A stretch of DNA of 55,180 nucleotides from Pontibacterium sp964228735 (GTDB taxonomy: Bacteria; Pseudomonadota; Gammaproteobacteria; Pseudomonadales; Balneatricaceae): the NCBI RefSeq assembly GCF_964228735.1, contig NZ_CAXRBQ010000082.1, positions 1 through 55,180 on the forward strand, written 5' to 3'. Position numbers and translations under genes: made by a program. Under the pieces are notes generated by a model. That model was not told the DNA's origin and ran no database searches. It saw nothing but the letters and a program-made list of their open reading frames with translations. This document shows positions 45,001-53,728 of the stretch, one piece after another. Position 1 is the stretch's first letter; the number at the start of each line of letters is the position of its first letter.

Positions 45001-45717
45001 ATGAGAAAGACGATCACCCACCTGTGCACAGCCACACTGGCAACTGCGATCATCTTTAGCCCTGCAACCTACGCTGCAGACTCAGGTGCAATCAAAGCCT
45101 TCCAGGCCACCTACACTGTGGTTTCGGAAGGCTCTGTCTCACTGAAAGGCGAAAGCACGCGCAGCCTCAGTCAAAACGAACAGCAGCAATGGCTGCTGCA
45201 GTCGCAGGCATCGGCATTTTTCGCCAGCATTAAAGAGTCCAGTCTGTTCTCTGTTGATCAAAACCAGATCACACCTCACCAGTACACCTACAATCGCAAG
45301 GTTCTCGGCAAAACTCGCAAGGCTAACCTGAGCTTTGACTGGCAAAACCAGACCGTGACCAACGATGTAGAAAACAAACCCTGGAAAATGGAGATTCAAC
45401 CAGGCGTACTGGATAAGCTGAGCTACCAACTGCAACTGCAGGCTGATGTAGCTGCAGGTAAAAAAGAGTTTACCTACGCAGTTGCCGATGGCGGCCGACT
45501 CAAAACCTATAGTTTTGCCGTGGCCGGTGAAGAGACCATTGAAACTCCGGCAGGCAATTTCAAATCGATTCGAGTTGAGCGGGTTTACAAAGACAACAAG
45601 GATAGCCAGACACTAATCTGGTTTGCTCCTGCACTGGATTTCCAGTTGGTAAAACTGTTCCGTCAGGAGAAAAAGGATAAAACCTATTCCCTTCTCCTCA
45701 AGAAAAACGACAGCTAA
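45001..45717 (+). CDS. DUF3108 protein, exported
   Basis: 238 residues with a signal peptide (ATLATAIIFSPATYA, cleavage after YAA near residue 25). The body is beta-rich and matches DUF3108, which is found after purMN in related bacteria. Function unknown; an envelope lipid or lipoprotein role is often proposed but not shown here. Preceded by AAGG. A hairpin (GGGCGAC/GTCGCCC, 45739-45763) without a T-run follows; the next 180 bases to the tRNA hold no other feature except a terminator for the opposite strand. Confidence 0.85.
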   Translation: MRKTITHLCTATLATAIIFSPATYAADSGAIKAFQATYTVVSEGSVSLKGESTRSLSQNEQQQWLLQSQASAFFASIKESSLFSVDQNQITPHQYTYNRKVLGKTRKANLSFDWQNQTVTNDVENKPWKMEIQPGVLDKLSYQLQLQADVAAGKKEFTYAVADGGRLKTYSFAVAGEETIETPAGNFKSIRVERVYKDNKDSQTLIWFAPALDFQLVKLFRQEKKDKTYSLLLKKNDS

Positions 45718-45861
45718 CACACCGCCAGAACACGGCCCGGGCGACACACCCCACCCGTCGCCCAGCACACGCTCTCCTGCACTTTTCATTCTGTACAACA
45801 TCAGACAAAGCCGGGCTAATCCAGACCAGAAAAACTCTGTGGATAAACAGTGCTCATACGC

Positions 45862-45884
45862 AAAAAATCACTCTAAGACAGAGT
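45862..45884 (-). terminator. Probable terminator of tRNA-Glu
   Basis: On the minus strand, 62 bases past the tRNA-Glu 3' end, ACTCT-GTCTT-AGAGT (5-bp stem) is followed by GATTTTTT. The stem is short, so confidence is moderate. Confidence 0.5.
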
Positions 45885-45945
45885 TATTCACACGCTAAGA
45901 TAAATATTTTGAAGGTAATTTCGCCCTGAACAAGAGCAGAAGAAA

Positions 45946-46021
45946 TGGCGTCCCATAGGGGGTTCGAACCCCTGTTACCGCCGTGAAAGGGCGGTGTCCT
46001 AGGCCACTAGACGAATGGGAC
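45946..46021 (-). tRNA. tRNA-Glu (UUC)
   Basis: The minus strand folds as a complete cloverleaf: acceptor GTCCCAT with ATGGGAC, anticodon arm with CTTTCAC giving UUC, T-loop GGTTCGAACC, discriminator G and encoded CCA at 45946-45948. The 76-nt length is standard. Confidence 0.95.
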
Positions 46022-46133
46022 GCATAGGACTCTTTCGAGCTTTGATGCTTCAGCTTTCAAATAACTTACTTATAAATCAGCAAGTTATTCAAATCCGAGC
46101 TAGTTGCCAGCTCGTCTCCCGAAGACGGGGCGT

Positions 46134-46161
46134 ATAATACCCCAGGCAGATTTTACGTCAA
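46134..46161 (-). promoter_or_regulatory. Promoter of tRNA-Glu
   Basis: On the minus strand, TTGACG (46156-46161) and TATTAT (46134-46139) are spaced by 16 bases, followed by a GC-rich stretch (ACGCCCC) like the discriminators of stringently controlled promoters. The transcript would have a leader of about 105 bases with several short hairpins (for example AATAACTT/AAGTTATT, near 46060-46089). Confidence 0.75.
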
Positions 46162-46195
46162 CACTTTTTTCATATTTTTGACATCGTTCTGCGAA

Positions 46196-47287
46196 TTATT
46201 CGAGGACAGCGACAGATTTAACCTGTACCCATACCTGCTTCCCCACCACCAGTTGCAGCTTATCCACAGAACGCGCCGTAAGCCGGGCAAGAACCTTTGT
46301 CTCACCTGCAGTAAGCCTTACCATCACAACACCTGGGCGACCTCGCTCAGCCAGCTCAGTCACCATTGCCGGTATAAGGTTCAACATACTCTGATCTTCG
46401 TGCTTATCCAGTGCTATGCTCACGTCACGTGCAAGCACTCGAAGACGCAAGCGACTGCCAATCTCCAACCCCTCTTCCGGCAACCATAAACTGCCACCGT
46501 CAAACTCCGCACGACTCAGATGCCAACGCGTATCACGCTCTGCGATACGCGCCCGAATCACCACACCTGCCTCTTCACCCACAAACACCGGAAGATCAAT
46601 ACGCGATAAGGTATCACTCAACGATCCGGATGCTACAACCCTACCCTGCTCAAGCACCACCAGATGATCCGCCAACCGTGCTACTTCATCCGGTGAATGG
46701 GTTACGTACAGGATAGGGATCGACAACATCTCATGCAGCCGCTCAAGATAGGGGAGAATCTCCTGCTTGCTACGATGATCAAGCGCGGACAGCGGTTCAT
46801 CCATCAAGAGTACCCGAGGACTGGTCAGCAATGCACGAGCAATAGCCACACGCTGTCGCTCTCCGCCGGACAGTTTGTCAGGCATTCGATCCAGCATCAT
46901 CTCAAGCCCCAACCATTGAACCGCCTCATCAAAACTGATCTGGCGTACCTCTGGCGGGATGCGCTTATAACCGTATTCCAGATTTCGTTTTACACTGAGA
47001 TGGGGGAAAAGACTGGCCTCCTGAAACACGTAGGCCAGTGGGCGCTGGTGCACAGGCTGAAAATACCCGGCGTGCTGCCAACACTCGCCACCCACATTGA
47101 GATCGCCCTCCGCCTTGTGCAGACCGGCAATACAGCGCAACAGAGTTGTCTTACCCGATCCGGAATGCCCAAATAGCGCCGTAACACCTTTTGCTGGGAG
47201 TGACAGGTCCACGTCCAATGTAAATCCACCCAGGATCGCCTTGAATTTGGCCTCGATGGTTTGCGCCCCTCCCACGGATCCCTGCAT
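46196..47287 (-). CDS. modC: ModC, molybdate ABC transporter ATPase
   Basis: 363 residues (E. coli 352). Walker A GHSGSGKTT, signature LSGGERQRVAIARAL, Walker B VLLMDEP and the VTHSPDEV switch are intact. The C-terminal 70 residues form the TOBE/MOP domain that binds molybdate or tungstate (GRPGVVMVRLTAGETKVLARLT). Its start shares a base with the modB stop (TGATG), so it is coupled to modB. Ends just upstream of the tRNA-Glu promoter, and no terminator is visible between. Confidence 0.93.
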   Translation of the reverse strand: MQGSVGGAQTIEAKFKAILGGFTLDVDLSLPAKGVTALFGHSGSGKTTLLRCIAGLHKAEGDLNVGGECWQHAGYFQPVHQRPLAYVFQEASLFPHLSVKRNLEYGYKRIPPEVRQISFDEAVQWLGLEMMLDRMPDKLSGGERQRVAIARALLTSPRVLLMDEPLSALDHRSKQEILPYLERLHEMLSIPILYVTHSPDEVARLADHLVVLEQGRVVASGSLSDTLSRIDLPVFVGEEAGVVIRARIAERDTRWHLSRAEFDGGSLWLPEEGLEIGSRLRLRVLARDVSIALDKHEDQSMLNLIPAMVTELAERGRPGVVMVRLTAGETKVLARLTARSVDKLQLVVGKQVWVQVKSVAVLE

Positions 47288-47964
47288 CAGCGCACACTCC
47301 TGTTCAGGCGACCGTTGACCATGTACAACACCAGTAGAACTGCAAAAGAGAACAGCAACATACCACCTGCCAGCAGGTGCGCCTGGTCATACTCAAGTGT
47401 TTCCACATGATCGTAGATTGCAACCGATAGTACCTTGGTTTCCCCCGGGATATTGCCGCCAATCATCAGTACAACACCAAACTCACCCACCGTATGCGCA
47501 AACGCCAACACCGCGGCGGTCATAAAGCCCGGCCGCGCCAGAGGCACCGCAACCGTCAAGAATCGATCCCAAGGGGAGGCACGCAATGTAGCAGCGACCT
47601 CCAGCATACGAACACCCTGCGCTTCAAACGCATTCTGTAGCGGCTGAACAACAAACGGCAGGGAATAAAACACCGAGGCCACCACCAGACCGGCGAAGGT
47701 AAACGGCAACGTGCCCAATCCAAGCGCTTGGGTAATCTCACCTACCATACCCTGGGGACCCAGCAGCAACAGGAGATAGAATCCAAGTACCGTTGGTGGC
47801 AGCACCAAAGGCAGCGCAACTACCGCAGCAACCGGTTGTTTAAGCCAATGTGTAGTGCGGGCCAGCCACCAGGCAATCGGCGTACCCACAAACATCAAGG
47901 TAAATGTGGTAATCCCTGCCAGCTTTAACGTGAGCCAAACCGGCTGCCAGTCAAATTCCAACAC
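47287..47964 (-). CDS. modB: ModB, molybdate ABC permease
   Basis: 225 residues with about five hydrophobic segments and the EAA-like loop (FEAQGVRMLEVAATLRASPW) of ABC permeases; LARPGFMTAAVLAFAHTVGEFGVVLMIGG is typical of ModB. The start codon is GTG directly after the modA TAG; the ribosome site AAGGAG lies within the last codons of modA, very close to the GTG, so the TTG one codon later is an alternative. Transports molybdate across the inner membrane. Confidence 0.93.
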   Translation of the reverse strand: MLEFDWQPVWLTLKLAGITTFTLMFVGTPIAWWLARTTHWLKQPVAAVVALPLVLPPTVLGFYLLLLLGPQGMVGEITQALGLGTLPFTFAGLVVASVFYSLPFVVQPLQNAFEAQGVRMLEVAATLRASPWDRFLTVAVPLARPGFMTAAVLAFAHTVGEFGVVLMIGGNIPGETKVLSVAIYDHVETLEYDQAHLLAGGMLLFSFAVLLVLYMVNGRLNRSVR

Positions 47965-48741
47965 CTACTCCTTAGCGATTCTTTCAAAGACACCGTAACC
48001 CGCACTCTGAATCACAGCACGAGCTTTATCTGATTTCAAAAACGACACAAATGCGTGCGCAGCAGGATTTTCCTTTCCACGCGTGAGCAACACCGCCTGC
48101 TGCTCTATTGACGCAATCTGCTGCTCAGACGGCTCCCAAAGACTTCCTGTACCACTTTGCCAGCTTTTAATCTGGGCCAAGGCAACAAAACCGAGCTGGG
48201 CATTGCCGGTCGCAACAAACTGGAAGGTCTGAGCAATGGAATCTCCGCGCACGACCTTTTTCTTTATCGGTTGCCACAACCCCTGCGCTTGCAAGTATTG
48301 AAGTGCGGCCTGACCATAGGGTGCGGTTTTAGGATTGGCGATAGCTAAACGCGCAAATGATCCAGCAGCCAGAAATTCCGGCCCGGTTCTCTGATCAAAC
48401 AGGTCAGGATCTGCACTCCAGAGCACCAGCTTGCCCTTGGCATAGGTGAAATCAGTGCCCTTCACGGCCAACCCTTCCTTTATTGCACGCTGCGGGCGCG
48501 CCACATCTGCCGAAAGAAAAACCTCGTAGGGTGCTCCATGCTGAATCTGCGCATAGAGCTTACCGGTAGAGCCGTAACTCAGTTTTACCCGATGCCCCGT
48601 TTGTTGCTCGAACAGAGGCACCAACTCGCGAGCCACGCCGGTAAAGTTCGCCGCAACCGCCACCGTCACACGTCCAGCAAATACCGAAGTTGCATTCAGC
48701 AAACCCGAAAGCGCCAAGATGATAATTACTGCCCGTAACAC
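47965..48741 (-). CDS. modA: ModA, periplasmic molybdate-binding protein
   Basis: 258 residues from a GTG with GAGG upstream. A signal peptide (residues 1-22, ending in VFAG) is followed by the ModA fold: VAVAANFTG, FEQQTGHRVKLSYGSTGKLYAQI and AIANPKTAPYGQAA. Binds molybdate with high affinity and hands it to ModB. First gene of modABC; a ModE-type operator lies upstream. Confidence 0.93.
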   Translation of the reverse strand: MLRAVIIILALSGLLNATSVFAGRVTVAVAANFTGVARELVPLFEQQTGHRVKLSYGSTGKLYAQIQHGAPYEVFLSADVARPQRAIKEGLAVKGTDFTYAKGKLVLWSADPDLFDQRTGPEFLAAGSFARLAIANPKTAPYGQAALQYLQAQGLWQPIKKKVVRGDSIAQTFQFVATGNAQLGFVALAQIKSWQSGTGSLWEPSEQQIASIEQQAVLLTRGKENPAAHAFVSFLKSDKARAVIQSAGYGVFERIAKE

Positions 48742-48772
48742 ACAGCACCTCTATGTTGATTCAATATTGACC

Positions 48773-48814
48773 ACTATACGTACACTTTATCGCTATATCC
48801 AGATGAATATAGCG
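48773..48814 (-). promoter_or_regulatory. modABC promoter with a ModE-type operator
   Basis: CGCTATAT (48791-48798) and ATATAGCG (48807-48814) form a perfect inverted repeat with 8 bases between, matching the ModE box type (CGnTATAT...ATATnnCG). A -10 box TATAGT (48773-48778 on the minus strand) has a TGGATA -35 (4/6) at 17 bases, overlapped by the operator arm. A bound ModE with molybdate would block the promoter, repressing modABC. Confidence 0.75.
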
Positions 48815-48847
48815 TTAGCCATACCACCCCCTAGACGAGAACAGTTT

Positions 48848-49240
48848 TCAGTCTAAGTGAATATCCTGAGCAACAAACTGACTGATTTGCTGCATCTCCT
48901 CGGACACTTGCAGTTTTTCCTCCAACTGGTGGTACAGGGACAATACCTGCTGCCCCATCTCAGAAACACCCGCGCCACCACCGCCTTTGCCGCCCTGCGC
49001 GGTCTCTACCAATGGGGAAGCAAAACAGCGGTTCATCGTTTCCACCAACAACCACGCACGTCGGTAGCTCATACCCATTCTGCGTGCGGCGGCGGAGATC
49101 GAACCGGTCTCCTCAATCAGCTCTAACAACTCGACCTTACCCGGCCCAAGAGCGATATCTTCACCCAACTGCAAACGAATACGCGCATTTAGTTCTGGCA
49201 ATTTACCGTCAGATTCTGCGGAAAGACTCATACTGACCAC
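48848..49240 (-). CDS. modE: ModE-type regulator, DNA-binding domain only
   Basis: 130 residues, half of E. coli ModE (262). The winged helix-turn-helix is clear: TGSISAAARRMGMSYRRAWLLVETMN, then FASPLVETAQGGKGGGGAG. The C-terminal MOP domains that bind molybdate are absent, so molybdate sensing must come from elsewhere or the protein responds in another way. It sits upstream of modABC on the same strand with the operator between, supporting its role as their regulator. Confidence 0.85.
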   Translation of the reverse strand: MVSMSLSAESDGKLPELNARIRLQLGEDIALGPGKVELLELIEETGSISAAARRMGMSYRRAWLLVETMNRCFASPLVETAQGGKGGGGAGVSEMGQQVLSLYHQLEEKLQVSEEMQQISQFVAQDIHLD

Positions 49241-49357
49241 GCACGACTCAAGTAGACAAAATTAAGTTCAGAAAGAGATAACAGGATACATCCAAAGACA
49301 CTTAACAGTCTTGATATAGGATATAAACAAAGGAGAATAGGAGTAGATAGGAAGGAT

Positions 49358-49433
49358 TGGTGGAGCCTAGCGGGATCGAACCGCTGACCTCAACACTGCC
49401 AGTGTTGCGCTCTCCCAGCTGAGCTAAGGCCCC
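49358..49433 (-). tRNA. tRNA-Ala (GGC)
   Basis: The minus strand folds as a cloverleaf: acceptor GGGGCCT with AGGCTCC (one G-U pair), D-arm, anticodon CTGGCAG giving GGC, T-loop GGTTCGATCC, discriminator A and encoded CCA at 49358-49360. Length 76. Confidence 0.95.
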
Positions 49434-49451
49434 GTCTCAAAACGTGCGCGT

Positions 49452-49480
49452 ATCTTACTCACGCACCCTATGGGTGTCAA
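49452..49480 (-). promoter_or_regulatory. Promoter of tRNA-Ala
   Basis: TTGACA (49475-49480) and TAAGAT (49452-49457), both read on the minus strand with a perfect 17-base spacer. A GC-rich discriminator (ACGCGCACG) follows, as in stringently controlled stable-RNA promoters. It is the best sigma-70 match in the window. Confidence 0.85.
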
Positions 49481-49518
49481 CATCAAGATAGGAAATAATT
49501 CAGATAAACAATAACTTA

Positions 49519-49547
49519 CAGACGGATGGGAATCCCCCACCCGTCTG
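49519..49547 (-). terminator. gltX terminator candidate
   Basis: A 12-bp stem with one G-U pair (minus-strand arms CAGACGGGTGGG and CCCATCCGTCTG, loop of 5) lies 8 bases past the gltX stop, followed by a T-rich but broken tail (TAAGTTATTGTTT). It would end gltX before the tRNA-Ala promoter. Confidence 0.65.
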
Positions 49548-49555
49548 CCACCCGA

Positions 49556-51064
49556 TCACTGATCCGCTACTGCCGCAGCGATAGCAGCCACCATGGACTG
49601 ATAGTCTTTTTCCATTTTCTTCAGTTTCTTTTTGCCTGGCGCACCAAGAACCTCAACCGCATGACGAACACGGGAACGGCTCATATCAGGCCCCAGCAGC
49701 GCCATGGTATCCAGTACAGAAATCGTCGATGTGGTACCAGCAATGGCCATGAAGAATGGGGACAGGAAGTCACGGATCTTCACGTCCATCTGACGCGCCA
49801 GCCCGAACAGAGCCTCTTCGATACTTTCTTTTGACCAGTGACGGACAGATTCAAGCTGCCACAGCCCATACTGCAGGATCTCGACTGTTTTATCCTGATC
49901 CAATGTCTTATGAGCAAAATCATCCACTGTCAGCGGAGTCATCCCAGCGAGAAAATGCCCGGCCAGAGGTGCAACATCAGAGAAGACTTCAACACGGGGC
50001 TGAATATGAGGAATCACGGGCAGTGTCCGCTCAGGGCGAAGTCCCCAGGCCGCAAACTTCTCAGCAAACGCTTCCGGCGAAAGTTCACGCAACCACAGAC
50101 TGTTCAGCCAGCGTAGCTTCTCAACATCAAACACCGGGCCACCAAGTGATACGCGCTGAATATCGAAATGCTCAAACATCTCGTTGCGGGAGAATTTCTC
50201 GCGCTCGTCCGGCATGGACCACCCCATGCGCCCGAGATAGTTCAGCAGCGCTTCTGGCATAAAGCCCATGCGCTCATAGAACATGATCGAGGTCGGGTTC
50301 TTACGCTTACTGAGCTTACTCTTGTCAGGATTACGCAGAAGCGGCATATGACAGAGCTTCGGCATTTCCCAACCAAAGTATTCATACAGCAACTTATGCT
50401 TAGGCGCAGAGCTGATCCACTCTTCACCGCGGATGACGTGGGTAATCTCCATCAGGTGATCATCAACCACGTTCGCCAGATGATACGTTGGCATACCATC
50501 AGACTTCAGAAGAATCTGCGCATCGACCTGAGACCAGTCCAGCTCGATATCGCCACGTAGCATGTCCTGGACAACACAGGTCCCCTCTTCTGGCACCTTC
50601 ATCCGGACAACATAAGGAGCACCAGCAGCTTCGCGGCTGGCAACCTCATCTGCTGGCAGCTCGAGATCAGAGACCTTAAGCGCCGTCTGATGTCCGCTTT
50701 CCTGTTTCTGCAGGCGCAGTGCATCGAGTTCTTCTGCTGTGCGGTAGCACTTAAACGCAAACCCCTTATCCAGAAGTTGCTGCACATGCTCCTCGTAGAT
50801 CGCACGACGCTCACTCTGGCGATAAGGCCCATGCTGACCACCGACGTCAGGGCCTTCATCCCACTCGACACCCAGCCAACGCAGGCTATCGAGAATTGCC
50901 TGTTCTGATTCAGGGGTGCTTCGTACCTGGTCAGTATCTTCAATACGCAGGAGGAATTGACCACCATGCTGGCGGGCAAAAGCCAGATTGAATAAGGCAA
51001 TATAGGCGGTGCCTACATGAGGATCGCCGGTCGGCGAAGGCGCTACGCGGGTACGGACAGTCAT
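49556..51064 (-). CDS. gltX: Glutamyl-tRNA synthetase
   Basis: 502 residues, class I synthetase. The HIGH-type motif reads PSPTGDPHVGTAYIALFN near the N-terminus and the KMSKS-type motif is KLSKR near 245. The middle insertion and the helical C-terminal anticodon-binding region follow the GluRS pattern, including LGRMGWSMPDE. It charges tRNA-Glu, whose gene is 3.5 kb downstream on the same strand. Start is the only good ATG and matches the family's MxVRTRxAPSPTG. Confidence 0.95.
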   Translation of the reverse strand: MTVRTRVAPSPTGDPHVGTAYIALFNLAFARQHGGQFLLRIEDTDQVRSTPESEQAILDSLRWLGVEWDEGPDVGGQHGPYRQSERRAIYEEHVQQLLDKGFAFKCYRTAEELDALRLQKQESGHQTALKVSDLELPADEVASREAAGAPYVVRMKVPEEGTCVVQDMLRGDIELDWSQVDAQILLKSDGMPTYHLANVVDDHLMEITHVIRGEEWISSAPKHKLLYEYFGWEMPKLCHMPLLRNPDKSKLSKRKNPTSIMFYERMGFMPEALLNYLGRMGWSMPDEREKFSRNEMFEHFDIQRVSLGGPVFDVEKLRWLNSLWLRELSPEAFAEKFAAWGLRPERTLPVIPHIQPRVEVFSDVAPLAGHFLAGMTPLTVDDFAHKTLDQDKTVEILQYGLWQLESVRHWSKESIEEALFGLARQMDVKIRDFLSPFFMAIAGTTSTISVLDTMALLGPDMSRSRVRHAVEVLGAPGKKKLKKMEKDYQSMVAAIAAAVADQ

Positions 51065-51152
51065 GATAAGTCTCAGATAAAATCAAACTGCGCCGATTAT
51101 AGAGAATTCGCAGTTCGAATGCATGACAGAACCGGATTATTCAGACGTGGAT

Positions 51153-51183
51153 AAAAAAGAGGCGGGGCCGCCGGACCCACGCC
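51153..51183 (-). terminator. Terminator of the lipase operon
   Basis: A GC-rich stem (GGCGGGG with CCACGCC, one mismatch, loop of 9) followed on the minus strand by TCTTTTTT, 13 bases past the stop of the helper gene at 51197. Confidence 0.8.
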
Positions 51184-51196
51184 TTAAAAGGGAACT

Positions 51197-51814
51197 TCAG
51201 GAAGATGCCTGATCAAAACCGAACTGAACGCCAATCCGGGCGGCTTCTTCACCCGCCCGCTTTCTCAGCTCGGCCGGGTCATTTAATACGGAGGACAGTA
51301 CCCGGTACTGGAGTGACTGTGCTTTTTCTTTCGACATATCCTGATTCACAACACGCGCGGGAATCAGACTGAGAACTGCGTCTGCCAGGGCTTCACGCTG
51401 CTGGGGGTCAGTTTCTTTCTGCCACAACTCCAGGCGTTTATTAAACCGGATCAGATTGACCAGACGGAGTAATTCAGTATCAGGGTTTTCATTCTGAGCA
51501 GAGACTGAGTTAAGAATCAGCCACTCTGCCGGAGAGACAAATTCAGGACGACCATTCACCGAAGTGAGATCAGTTTCCCGCGACGAATCTTCCCTGGCTG
51601 CAGCGAGCGCATCTTTCTGCATGTCAATCAAAGTATCAGGACTCATAACAGACAGTTGTTCTGCGCTGTAGCTTTCCGTTGCTATTGCCACGCTGTTGTC
51701 TGTGACACCCTGCCCTGCAACCTTCACCAGATCATCTGATTGCGTAAACAGATAACCACCTGTGATCGCTGCAACGACAGCTACCGAGAGACCGAGTGTT
51801 AAAGGCTTAAACAT
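51197..51814 (-). CDS. Membrane-anchored helper protein, co-transcribed with lipase
   Basis: 205 residues from the ATG at 51814, with AGAGG 6 bases upstream; a longer frame overlaps the lipase gene. One N-terminal membrane helix (about residues 5-24) leaves a helical periplasmic body. The C-terminus has repeated acidic-leucine helices (AEWLILNSVSAQNENP, EKAQSLQYRVLSS). Size, topology and position behind a secreted lipase suggest a steric foldase-type helper, but the LifO signature (RxxFDYxLSxxGE) is absent and the protein is shorter than LifO. No function is assigned beyond that inference. Ends in a good terminator. Confidence 0.65.
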   Translation of the reverse strand: MFKPLTLGLSVAVVAAITGGYLFTQSDDLVKVAGQGVTDNSVAIATESYSAEQLSVMSPDTLIDMQKDALAAAREDSSRETDLTSVNGRPEFVSPAEWLILNSVSAQNENPDTELLRLVNLIRFNKRLELWQKETDPQQREALADAVLSLIPARVVNQDMSKEKAQSLQYRVLSSVLNDPAELRKRAGEEAARIGVQFGFDQASS

Positions 51815-51884
51815 AGACCACCTCTGGGTTGTGATTGTGACGGAAAAATGGCCGGGGAATCCCCCGGCCACTGGCAGCGACTGT

Positions 51885-53675
51885 TTACAGGCGCTCTGGT
51901 GCTGGCGGTACAACGCGGAAGCTGTACTGCTGACCAGGGCCAGCCACAAGGCTGTTAAACAGTGCGGTCATCCAGCCACACTCAAGCTCAGAGAACTCAG
52001 TCACACCTTCAAACACGATGCCACCGGCACCGAAATCAGAGATAGGACCCTGATAGTTCAGGTCAAAGGTTGCAGGTTCAATGGTTTTACAGTTGAACGG
52101 GATCGGCAGCCAGCTGAAACCAGCGGTGTTGATCAGTACGTTCGCCTGAGTAGAACCGTTGATGGCGAGAATGCCGTCACGGCTCAGCTGAGTAGTCGCT
52201 TCAATCTGACCTACTGGCTCAACTGACAGACCGACAGTGAGGTTGATCAGAATTTTCAGCTTGGCGTAGAAGTCCGGAACGTACAGATCACCAACCAAGC
52301 TCTCATCAGTGATGTTTGCATCGGCAGTAATCGTTGTATCTTCCGGCAGTTCAACCGTCTGATCCAGTGTTGCCAGGTGCAGTTCTGCATCCAGGTTCCA
52401 CTCATCCAGAGTCACGATAAAGTCACCGCCACCAGGATTCGCGTTAGACACAGGGTTTGCAGACAGGCTGTAACAGCTGTTACGTGGGTCCTGTCCAGCA
52501 AAACGCTCATCCAGCCAGGTCAGAACTGTAGGTGCCGCCTGGAACAGAGTTACGATGTGCTCACTTGGGTATACATCGTAGGTCACTTTGTCGAAGCGAC
52601 GGCAGTAGTCTTTCTTCAGCTCGACGCTCTGCTCAATCGGAATGAACTCATCCGCAGTACCGTGGTACAACAGCACAGGCACGTCTGCACCTTCACCGCC
52701 CAGATTCTGTTCATTGATACGCTGACCTATAGATGGGATCTGCAGCAGCTCATCCAGATCTTTATTACCCACAGTGTAAGAGCTGAGAGACTCGTTCATG
52801 TAGTCGAACAGGAACTCAAAAGTACACTTGGTCTTGTAGTCAGCGATCGCGGCTTTACCGTTGGCGCTGGCCAGCTGATCTACCGGGATGTCTGCAGGAT
52901 ACTGCTCAGCCAGACCGATAATACCGCCCAGCAGGAAGGAAGCACCGGTGCTGCCGTTCAGGTAATCAGCCACAACCGGGAAGTCTGCAGGCGTTCCACC
53001 AGAAGCGACACCAACCAGATCAAGGTGCGGCGCATATTCGTCGGCAATCTGACCAACCCAGGCTGCCGTCTGACCGCCCTGAGAGAAGCCCCAGACAGCA
53101 GAAGGCGCATTCAGGTCGATGCCAGCGTGTGGGATCTGAGACGCAGCGCGGAAAATATCCAGTGCAGCGTGTGCCTGAGACTCACCTGCCAGATAGGTAG
53201 GTGTCGCACCCGTGGTGTAACCCTGATAGTCAGTGACCAGTACCGCGTAACCTTTTTCGAGTGCCGCGCGGATGTTGCGGATTTCATAATCCGTACCCGC
53301 CTGCAGCTGCATAGATGGCGCACAGCTCTGATCCAGACCATGAGTACCCACGGCATAGCTCAGAGTCGGGCGATCGCCAGCACCTGTCCAGTCAGTGCTA
53401 GGCAGCAGAACCGTACCGGTAACAGCGTTCTGAGCACCCAGGGAGTCAGTGGAGCGGTACATAACGTTGTACGCTTTAGCCAGTGCAGCACCCGCACCCA
53501 GATTAACTGTCGCGTTGCGGTACCAGATCAGGTCGCCGTTCTGCGTTGTGTTAATGGATGGGACATCGTAGAAATCCATACCGGATGGACCTTCAACAGC
53601 CGCCTGTGCTGCCACAGGAGCCATCAGCGCTGCGCTCAGAGCAAGTGCACTGGCCTTCAGTTTGAAGTCAGACAT
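51885..53675 (-). CDS. Secreted lipase with C-terminal beta-rich domain
   Basis: 596 residues. A signal peptide (cleavage near AQA-AVE, residue 26) precedes an alpha/beta-hydrolase of the fungal LIP-like secretory lipase family: GFSQGG nucleophile elbow with Ser198, Asp342 (HGTADEF) and His373 (SEHIV). The domain past about 400 is beta-rich with paired cysteines and ends in a region (IPFNCKTIEPATFDLNYQG, GPGQQYSFRVVPP) reminiscent of actinobacterial secreted lipases' C-terminal domains. Extracellular triglyceride or ester hydrolysis is expected. Downstream is the helper gene; upstream, on the same strand, is an AraC-type regulator. Confidence 0.88.
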   Translation of the reverse strand: MSDFKLKASALALSAALMAPVAAQAAVEGPSGMDFYDVPSINTTQNGDLIWYRNATVNLGAGAALAKAYNVMYRSTDSLGAQNAVTGTVLLPSTDWTGAGDRPTLSYAVGTHGLDQSCAPSMQLQAGTDYEIRNIRAALEKGYAVLVTDYQGYTTGATPTYLAGESQAHAALDIFRAASQIPHAGIDLNAPSAVWGFSQGGQTAAWVGQIADEYAPHLDLVGVASGGTPADFPVVADYLNGSTGASFLLGGIIGLAEQYPADIPVDQLASANGKAAIADYKTKCTFEFLFDYMNESLSSYTVGNKDLDELLQIPSIGQRINEQNLGGEGADVPVLLYHGTADEFIPIEQSVELKKDYCRRFDKVTYDVYPSEHIVTLFQAAPTVLTWLDERFAGQDPRNSCYSLSANPVSNANPGGGDFIVTLDEWNLDAELHLATLDQTVELPEDTTITADANITDESLVGDLYVPDFYAKLKILINLTVGLSVEPVGQIEATTQLSRDGILAINGSTQANVLINTAGFSWLPIPFNCKTIEPATFDLNYQGPISDFGAGGIVFEGVTEFSELECGWMTALFNSLVAGPGQQYSFRVVPPAPERL

Positions 53676-53728
53676 AAGTGATAACCTTTAATCATTATTT
53701 TTATTAACGGACGGATGATTCCGAACCT

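Noticed and set aside
52377..53681. Plus-strand open frame of 434 codons
   Set aside because: Antisense to the lipase gene; no motif and no upstream ribosome site.
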